Assembly: GCA_001695595.3 (NCBI GenBank)
Contig: MBPM02000011.1
Coordinates: forward strand, 1,054,001 to 1,118,000
Source: Plasmopara viticola
Taxonomy: Eukaryota > Oomycota > Peronosporomycetes > Peronosporales > Peronosporaceae
Length of the DNA stretch: 64,000 nucleotides
Direction: 5' to 3'
Part shown: positions 56,701 to 64,000 of the stretch, piece by piece
How positions within the stretch are numbered: the first letter of the stretch is position 1
How the letters are laid out: each line of letters starts with the position of its first letter
Notes under the pieces: generated by a model
Seen by the model: the letters and a program-made list of their open reading frames with translations, nothing else
Told to the model about the DNA's origin: nothing
The model's database searches: none
Position numbers and translations under genes: made by a program

Positions 56701-57661
56701 CCAGCGTGGCATCGATCCACGCATGCCCGGTCCAAACCCGAAGCTTGACCGTTCCGTAGCCGATGACCTTGAGCTTCACATCGTTCTTCGCGCTTGAAAC
56801 ACTGCGCGGCTGTTCAACTATCTTGTAGTCCACGAAGGATCCTCGATCCTTGCACATATGCGCCGATGCTCCGCTGTCCATGACCCAGCAGTTGCTCGCG
56901 TAGCCCTCACTGGCATTGAACGCGATGTTGGACTGGTCATGGTTTGCTTCTCTTGGAATCCGACTTGAACGGCAATCTCTAGCATAGTGGCCGACCTTGC
57001 CACAATTGTAGCACACCCCCGACGGTCCTTTGGGACGTCGTCCTTGTTGCTTCTTCGGGTGCTGCTTGACGCTTCGCTTGTTTGTGTAGAGAGCCGTTGC
57101 TTCCTCTACTCGTGCCGCCTCCTTCTGGCGCACTTCTTCAGCAATCAGCTTACTCACGAGACTGCTGAATTCGAAGCTGGTGATCGACATCCGGAACGCC
57201 TGCACTAAGCTCTCGTAGCTTGCAGGAAGGCTCCTTAGCATGACTGCGCATATGTCTTCTTCACTTGGAGCACAGTTTGCACTTCTCATCTTCATCACCA
57301 GGTCTTCAAGCTCCATCACATGTCCACTCATGTTCGACGCCGTGTACTTGAACGAAGCGAACTTCTCCTTCAGCCAAAGCCGATTCGCCATGTCTTGAGT
57401 GTGATGAAACCTTGCCAGTCTTCCCCACGCTTCGGTCGCTGACGTTGCGTCGATCACGTGCATCAGCTGAGAGTCACTCAAGTTGAGCGCGATCGCAGCG
57501 TGTGCTTGCTGCTCCTTGACCGCATTGGGTGCGCCTTCGCCAGAGACGGCTCCCCACAATCCCTTGGACATCAAAGACATCTTCATCTTGTAGCTCCATA
57601 ACGCGTAGTTGGATCCGTCGAATGGCTCGATCTTGACACCGGAGTCGTTACTTGGGCTCAT
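53723..57661 (-). CDS. Copia Gag-Pol polyprotein, intact
   Basis: Uninterrupted frame of 1312 residues in copia order. Gag (1-210, UBN2-like), zinc knuckle [14 protein letters not shown] (217-230), protease with [10 protein letters not shown] (active Asp near 262). The integrase HHCC finger ([11 protein letters not shown], then CDVCATSK) and core include [18 protein letters not shown] and [11 protein letters not shown]. A variable linker leads to reverse transcriptase [51 protein letters not shown] (catalytic YVDD near 993). RNase H has [24 protein letters not shown] and [11 protein letters not shown]. All catalytic residues looked for are present. Gag and Pol share one frame, so cleavage by the protease and not frameshifting must set product levels unless splicing is used. 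The stop lies 24 bp before the polypurine tract. Confidence 0.96.
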   Translation of the reverse strand: [1312 protein letters not shown]

Positions 57662-57665
57662 AACC
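57654..57665 (-). other. Copia primer-binding site overlapping the Gag start
   Basis: The minus strand reads GGTTATGAGCCC immediately inside the 5' LTR, complementary to GGGCTCATAACC, which fits the anticodon arm of initiator tRNA-Met (the CAT anticodon is included). Drosophila copia uses such a half-tRNA primer. The ATG inside this site (57661-57659) is the start codon of the polyprotein. Confidence 0.8.
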
Positions 57666-57871
57666 TGTTAATAAAAATAAACTCGGGATCGGAATGTTAA
57701 TAAAAATAAACTCGGTAAGTTGTATTTGTGCGTTCATCCTTGTCCTACTCTTTGCTGTCTCTCTTGCTGGCCATTCATTCCTTTCGCGCACGATAGCCAT
57801 TCAATCGCATTGACCAATCACTGGTCATAGTAACGTCCGCCTTTCTTCGATCAGCACATCAATCTTTAACA
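57666..57871 (-). repeat. 5' LTR of copia element
   Basis: 206 bp, TG...CA ended. It contains an internal 29-bp period repeat at the end distal to transcription: TGTTAATAAAAATAAACTCGG occurs at the LTR edge and again 29 bp inward (plus-strand view), so the terminal inverted end is duplicated. Confidence 0.93.
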
Positions 57872-57876
57872 GGTAA

Positions 57877-60529
57877 TAGTTATATTGCACATCTTATGCA
57901 ACTTCCCTTAACGCCGCTTCCGAGAGACAATATTGGTGCAGTGAGCGGAATTTTCGTTTAATCCCTCCGTAAGGACTGGCTTCAGTGGGTAAGCTCCGTC
58001 ATGTCTGAGAACCTCCTATAGCTTCTTAGGCAGTGCGCGTCTCTCTCTAGTAGGCATCTGCCCAAGGTGTCTAACGACCTTCTAACTTTCATTCAACTGC
58101 TTCAGCAACGTAAATATGAGCTAAGTATTATGTTAACAATTTTTGTCTAGCATCAAGCAAGAGCTTGTCATATAGATTGCTGCTAAGAAGTGAAAACTTT
58201 ATATTTGTAGGCCGTGCGGTCATAGGCAGCCATTAAACCTATTCGAAAGAAGTTGCCTATCATAAGCTTTATTAAACTGTGCTAAAGTTTGCTTTGCAGC
58301 GCGAGCTGTTTATGGATTGTCAATTGAGATCAAACGAAAGAAGGATTAAAGATAAAAACACTCAAATCTTGTTATCTAGATGCAACACGTATAACACTCA
58401 ATTTGCTCAATTCGCTCGGCTAAGCTGAAGCTTTGTGACCCCGTCACATAACATCATTGAACCACGTAGTAGAGTTGGGCTAGCGCCTTATGTCGTCCTT
58501 ATAATTACTGCAGCAAAGTCATGAGCTTAATACTAAAAAAAAATCGGACAAAAAGTAAATTTATGAGACACCTTGATTATTGCTTGGTCGGAGACAAATC
58601 AGTTCTGAGGAATTACGGCTTCAGCATTATACCGGGTCCATTATGGCAAAGGCGAATTATCTCAGACGTAAATCGTCCCTGACCTATTTGGTGAGAACAT
58701 TGTACTCTAAGATCACGACCGCAATTTTCTGTCTCACGTCAAGTCTAACACATTTAGGACATAATTTCGAGTGACGATATTATGCAGAAGCTTTTTTGTA
58801 GTCCTAGAGGTCGAAGAGCCAAGTCAGAATGCTCGTGACACCCCTCGTCATGTTCACCGCCTGGAGGCGAAGATTCTACGTACCACAAGACAGGAGTGAG
58901 CGATGATCACGCGCTCACCACTCAGAAGAGTGAGACGCTCTTCTAGCGTTTTCTTTGTCTTGGCGAGTGAGCGCTTTTAAACTCTTCGCCCAAGGCACTG
59001 AGCGCATCCTTTGCCCTGAACAACGAAGCCAAATTTAGTGCATTGGCGCCTGTAAAGGCCTCAGCAACCTTTTTTAATATTCACTTGATTAACGGGAAAT
59101 GTTCTGGCCGATCGGTTGACAGGCAGCTCTCTCTGCTGTCGTTGTGACCAATCGATTCGACAACTCGTATATAACTTAAATTTTGCTCATCCCGCTCTTG
59201 GTGGATGTGATATCAGTAATAATGTAATGGCCCTTGCATATAGCCAGGCTTTTATTTTGAAGGGGCGCTAATCCAAACACGGGTCACTTCTATCACAATG
59301 TCAAAAGACTTCGGCTTTAATACAAAATTATGCTTGGGATATAAGTTCGTAATGGCCTTCGGGTAGTCATGATAGGGCCTTTTCAATTGCTGCCTCAAAC
59401 TCTGTGAGATGGAATATTTGCGCTACTCCACAAAAAGCGTTTGACGTCTATGAGGACGCCTTTGCTTCCATACTTACTCCACGTTGTAACAATGCTGGCT
59501 TTGATGGTCAAGGGGATTCGTAAGAGGTCGCTCCTGCCTCGGCTGTGCGACTTTCTATAGTTAGTATCAGCTTCCACGTGACCGAGTTTGTGCGCTTAAG
59601 TGCTCTTAGGCTCGGTTATGGAAGTCAAACCGAGACTTTTTATGGTGAAAATAAACATTTAGAGCCCTTAAACAGATGAAATTATATGGTCATGCGATAC
59701 CTGAGCTCCACAGTCGAATCAACTATCGCACCTCTCAGCATGAAGTCTTCGAAACGCGTCGAAAAGCCGCTTTCCTTCGCAGTAAGCTCCAGGGTTGGAC
59801 GGCCGGTTAGACCACAAGGCCAAAAATACTCTGTCTTATGGCTAGTACGTAGCGGCTGTGGGTACAGTCGACCGCCGAATGACCGTACTAGCCTTACCAG
59901 CAAGGTCGAGCGCGGATACAATGCTTTAGAGAGATGCTTTGAGACACCTCAGGGCTCACATGAGACTCAAAGTCTTGAGGATAAAAAAACATATATGATG
60001 TTGGGTGCGTCGACATCGTTTTTTTAGGAAGGTTTATCGTGTACGCCGACTCATGCCTTTACAAAATTGTGGAAAGTCCGATGATATAATGTTTAATGTG
60101 CTTACAAATACCGAGCTCATATCTTTTTAATGGCTGTTTTCTAGCACCCAGTAATGCGTTATCGACTTCTTTATTTTATGTATTCTTTAGAAATCCCTCT
60201 TTGTTTATCTTGGGCGAGAGCAATCGTGTTCCTTGTTCGCCAATTATATTTGGCCGATTATTTACAAAGTCAGATAGGTGTATCTGAAAAGCAACTGAGC
60301 TCATACGGAAGACTGAGGACAAAAAAAAATCGAATCTGTCCCTCATATCTTTTAAAAGCGGACGCACTTTGAAACAAATCCGGAACTCTTTGTAAAAGTA
60401 GCGCAACTACATAAAGGAATCAAAAAGTTTTAGATGCTTTAACCGCATTGTTCAGTGCATACTCAACCATATTTAATTTCAAAGCTCAGATTATTGCGCC
60501 TCACAAAAAATGCTTCGAACATCCATAAG
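57877..60529. other. Gene-poor region with repeat remnants
   Basis: This contains the second copy of the diverged repeat (58130-58370), a stretch around 58836-59230 whose start TGACACCCCTCG and TATA-like CGTATATAACT suggest an eroded LTR, and short open frames such as 59686-60027 (+) without recognisable content. No gene is supported. Confidence 0.45.
58130..58370. repeat. Diverged dispersed repeat, copy B
   Basis: Partner of 48830-49085 in the same orientation, with matching blocks in the same order (CTTGTCATATAGATTGCT, CCGTGCGG, GCGCGAGCTGT). Read on the minus strand it gives ARAAKQTLAQFNKAYDRQLL, which aligns with ARAPNQTSAGLDKANNKQFF of copy A before stops break it. Confidence 0.55.
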
Positions 60530-60765
60530 TACACACTCCCAAAGGGAACGGACCGGACATCCAAAGCAGAAATCCAACTACGAGCTTTTTAACTGCAACA
60601 ACTTTAATATACGCTATTGGAGCTGGAATTACCGCGGCTGCTGGCACCAGACTTGCCCTTTAATTGATCCTCGTGAAGGGATCTAAATTGTTCTCATTCC
60701 AATTGCCCGACTCGAAGGCAGTTAGTTATCTTCGTCAAGCTTCTACCTATAGGTAATTGCTCCAC
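60530..60765 (-). pseudogene. 18S rRNA gene fragment
   Basis: The minus strand carries the universal small-subunit rRNA core around the 530 loop: GTGCCAGCAGCCGCGGTAAT, then AGCTCCAATAGCGTATATTA, then GTTGTTGCAGTTAAAAAGCT, followed by TTGGATTTCTG at the entry of the V4 region. The upstream side (CAATTGGAATGAGAACAATTT) is also there, then becomes degraded. Substitutions in normally invariant positions (for example AATTAAAGGGCAAG in place of AATTGGAGGGCAAG) and the lack of the rest of the gene show a non-functional fragment inserted away from the rDNA array. Confidence 0.9.
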
Positions 60766-63700
60766 CCATCAGCAAATGAGATCACAATAGTAAAAGCGTT
60801 TGACAAGGTCAAATGCAAATCTCTACTTAACACCACTGGTCATGGTATGTTGATGCCACATTCGTAGACAGCTTCATTGATTGTTTTTCAGTTGGGTGGA
60901 ACAGGTGCCAAATGCACAAGCTTGAATAATTACAACACAAACACTTCGAACCCATGCTGTCATTAACTCCAAGACAAATGCAAAGTTGAGATCTACGGAT
61001 TAAAAAAAGTCTGCCGATTATGGTAGGCTCTGTAAATGCGCCGACGTTCGAGACTAACCATCTGGCAGATCGCACAGGCTCACCTATATCTGACATCTAC
61101 TAACTTGTGTAGCCATCAACCTGTTGTAAAGACCGATAAACAGTTTCCTTGAGCTCTAAAGACCTCTGATCAAAGGTTTATAATCCACCAATGTAATTTG
61201 TACCTCTCATTTCCGTCGTAAATAAGCGACCCATGTTGGAATAACCGGATTGTCGAGCAGACCGTCTGCTCACTCACCAATGCAGCAGCAAGTGCAGCTG
61301 CATTGGGAGTGGGCAATTGCTGCTGAGAAGAAAAATGCTTATATGTGGCCAGCAATAAAAAAGTATCATCCAGGCATTAGATTGTCAATATTTGTTACAT
61401 CTGGAGTATCCATTCGTCAATGTGCCCTGCGTGTGTAGACCAACGCGTAATCTAGCCTGCACAAAAGCGCATCGTCTTGAGCATTTATAATTTCAGGCTC
61501 ATTTCAATTAAAATTTTACATTCGAAAAAGGACAAACATCTTGTTTTTCTTTAGGACAAACGAGACGTATCTACTGTCGTTCCTAAACAAACATGGTCCT
61601 TTTAGGCCGAAAAGGGCTCAAGAACCAAAAGATGGACCCAAACGTCTATCGATTCGTATTTCATGACAAGAAGTAACTTGTCATGAATGGGGTCATTTCG
61701 TTCGGTATTTTTATACGGTATGGACTAAAACAGGGCGATAATCTTATGTCCGTCCTAATCGAGTTGCAATAGCGCTCACCCGATGCCAGAGTCAGAAGCG
61801 TCCTAAACCGCGCTAAACAGTTTTCTTTGTCGATCAAAGTCAGGCATGGTGCCTGCTGAGCGCTCTCCTTGATACTGATAACGGAATCCTTATGCTGGCG
61901 CTCTTAGCGCAACTCAAGGCGATCTGAAACTCCACATATCCATCACTGTAATAATTGGCTAGACCATCCCGCATCCTCGAATCCTCTCGGGAACGTAGCT
62001 TAGGCCAAGCCAAGACAATATCCACTTTCGCAAGACTTGTTGTCTCATGGCTGCTTACAAAGTAGCCGAGGACATAAGTTATTTGCCGCGAAGACACAAT
62101 CCCAAAAGTACGTACTGTATCTATTTGTCCCAATGACCTCAACAACTTGCCTAAGGTGACCCAAATGGACCTACTATGCGGTGTAATCCTCCAGGATTGT
62201 TACAGGCAAACGTTTTGTCAACATTTGTCCGAAACAGAGCCCGTACTGGTCGAATAATTGTGAAACCAAGACCGTGAAACCAAACGGTCGAATCTCGCCA
62301 AGTCGTTTGATAACCCTCATCGCAACGCTAATTTTGTTTGTATCGCACCGCTAGCCGTGCCATCCGTCGCGTGAGGTATACCTGACTCTATCACTCAAGG
62401 TCGTCAATCAAGCTCAGTGCACTGTACGCTAAAATATTTCGAAATATACAAAAGTAAATATATTTCTTACCTCAACTACAGAAGTATTTTGAGTCCATAT
62501 TATTAACTTGGGTGGTATTAGTAGAATAAAAGTGTTCACAGTCAAGCATCTTTTAAGCTGCAACATAATGCGCACTATGGTTCCCTTTAGTCTGACATAT
62601 TTTAAAGATCGTTCGCCAAAAGATCTTAGATTTTCCTGCCCACACAGTTACACACTTTTTAAGCAACGTGCTGTGTGACCCCGTCGCACCTAGCAGCTTT
62701 TGTAGTCAATTCTACGCAACATGGATAGATCGTCGATATTAACTTTTTCAAAGATTTAAAAAATGGCACCACCTCTACAGATCTATCAGACACGCAGTTC
62801 GCACTGCTCAAGAATTTGCTGTCTTTTATGGGCCTAGGGAGACGATTGCATTAGTAGCCATTCTGCCGTCAACGCCTTATTTCTACAAGCAAAGTCTGTG
62901 CTTGAAGGATCGGGCAGGTAGCCTCGGCGGCAGCGAGTGATATTGGGTTGTAAGTCGTTAAAGCTTAAGGTTTCAAATTCATAGGTAATGTCATTTAAAA
63001 GATCCGTTTTGGGGCTTATGAAGCTAAATAAGGCTATCAAAAGAGGTAATTGTGGTATTCACACTCTCTTTCTTGGAAAACCGGTTTATAATCTTCGTAA
63101 AACAGCTTTACTGTCTTAATCCAACAGAGCACATAACGAAAGAGCTGAAAATCACGTTCCTTTCATTGAGCTTTGAGTTTCACCAATGTTCATGCTTACA
63201 TTCCCGCAGGCAAGACAGCGGAAATCTCTAATTGAGTGCCGACAGCTTTCTCGAACAAGTCACGATTACTGCGCTCATATAATGGCCTAAGAGCAGGCCT
63301 GCCTTGCTCTTTTGAAAAAAACAGGACGCGAGGATGATAGTTGTCACTTTATTCGCTCTTCACAAAGTACGGCTCAGGCAGGATTGCTAGGGTAACAAGG
63401 CTTTGGATAGACAGCTCATCACTATTATTGAGATCGTATTGACGGACTTGCCGACTCCTGCAGTCCCAATGAAATCAAGCATTGTAAAACAAAGCAACGT
63501 TTGGTTCGTTGGCTGCGGTAAAAAAAAAAAAAAATAGCACATCAGACTTTCGTCTTGTCTAAGGGCTTTGTATGGTCGCTGATACTAGCTGCGCTCTCAC
63601 CAGTACAGTAGAGCGGGTACCCTACATACCTTCTATTGATGGATAGCGGTCGATACACACCATAAAGCTTTGCTTCTGAGAGCTTGACTGCTTTCAAAAG

Positions 63701-64000
63701 AGGAAACATCGGCGGAGATCTACTGGTCATGCACACAAGTATGTAATATGTTTTGAATCTTAATAAGTTCGTATGCGCTGCTAAATTTTGCATACCGGCA
63801 AGCGATTGCTGTCATACAAAACAGATTGAAAACAAGAGGGCAACAAACATAAGTCAATTTGGCTTCGACAGGAACGGAAGTAGACGTTTCTAAGACTGAA
63901 GAAGTTCTGGCTGTGAAATCTAAGGGCAATATTATAACATATCGTTATATGGACAATCATGGCTTGGTCCACATTTATCACCCTCCGTTCAGAGTGTACA
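60766..64000. other. Gene-poor region, no supported gene
   Basis: No domain-bearing frame is seen on either strand. Several short perfect foldbacks occur: 61255-61271 (8-bp arms), 61277-61306 (10-bp arms) and 61660-61687 (11-bp arms). A 14-nt A-tract lies near 63521-63534. The longest frame (61840-62145 minus) has no recognisable family. Confidence 0.5.

Larger units (their letters stand above)
53485..57871 (-). mobile_element. Complete Ty1/copia LTR retrotransposon (4387 bp)
   Basis: Two 206-bp LTRs with TGTT...AACA ends bound an uninterrupted polyprotein ORF. A 5-bp target duplication GGTAA lies at 53480-53484 and 57872-57876. Reading direction is minus, so the right LTR is the 5' one. The primer-binding site abuts the 5' LTR and a purine tract abuts the 3' LTR. 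The two LTRs look identical by eye over their length, implying a recent insertion and probably an active or recently active element. It lies between neurochondrin and a gene-poor tract. Confidence 0.96.

Noticed and set aside
58836..59230. Possible solo LTR of a gypsy-type element (TGACACCCCTCG start, TATA-like CGTATATAAC)
   Set aside because: No matching end, target duplication or second copy in the window; mentioned only as a possibility.
59686..60027. 113-residue plus-strand frame
   Set aside because: No domain or start context; the opposite strand is equally open.
58434..62690. Shared TGTGACCCCGTC near 58434 and near 62675
   Set aside because: Only about 12 bp are shared, without wider similarity.
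1..64000. Prokaryotic systems (operons, CRISPR, phage, toxin-antitoxin)
   Set aside because: Spliceosomal introns and eukaryotic gene families throughout; no direct-repeat arrays were seen.
1..64000. tRNA genes and other small RNA genes
   Set aside because: No cloverleaf or snRNA core was recognised by reading; a covariance-model search could not be run, so absence is not proven.

Overview
The window is nuclear DNA of an oomycete (water mould). Genes are compact, with many 56-90 nt introns whose donors are mostly GTRNGT. Proteins are eukaryotic, the transposons are Ty1/copia and LINE-like, and a broken 18S rRNA piece fits an oomycete sequence. A CFAP57 (WDR65) inner-arm dynein regulator argues for a lineage that still makes flagellate zoospores (Phytophthora or Plasmopara type) rather than a downy mildew that has lost flagella. 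No genus is claimed.

Layout. 1-3.4 kb: decayed copia element on the minus strand, running off the left edge. 5.1-31 kb and on to 35.7 kb: a gene island with DCAF7 (+), an AMP-dependent ligase-like enzyme (-), an acidic nuclear-type protein (+), DRG2 GTPase (-), mitochondrial SAM carrier SLC25A26 (+), a membrane-anchored HExxH metalloprotease (-), PSTK (-), a small membrane protein (-), a multidomain TKL kinase (-), UBL5 (-), SGF11 (+), an LRR-WW giant (-) and CFAP57 (+). Three internally deleted LINE derivatives sit at 14.2, 23.1 and 35.9 kb. 36.3-49.7 kb is gene-poor. 49.7-53.2 kb holds a RING-H2 protein (+) and neurochondrin (-). 53.5-57.9 kb is a young, apparently intact copia element. 57.9-64 kb is again gene-poor, with an 18S rRNA fragment.

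Exon structures were built by hand from reading frame, splice dinucleotides and homology remembered from the families; every join given keeps phase. Several genes are head-to-head pairs with only 62-178 bp between start codons, so shared promoters are likely (ligase/acidic protein, DRG2/SAM carrier, UBL5/SGF11, LRR-WW/CFAP57).

The most unusual items are: one kinase gene that appears to encode two ADF-homology (cofilin/coactosin-like) domains, a ubiquitin-like domain, a coiled coil and a TKL kinase; a family of LINE deletion derivatives with shared internal junctions and clear target-site duplications, implying mobilisation in trans; and a copia element whose Gag start codon lies inside a primer-binding site matching the anticodon arm of initiator tRNA-Met.
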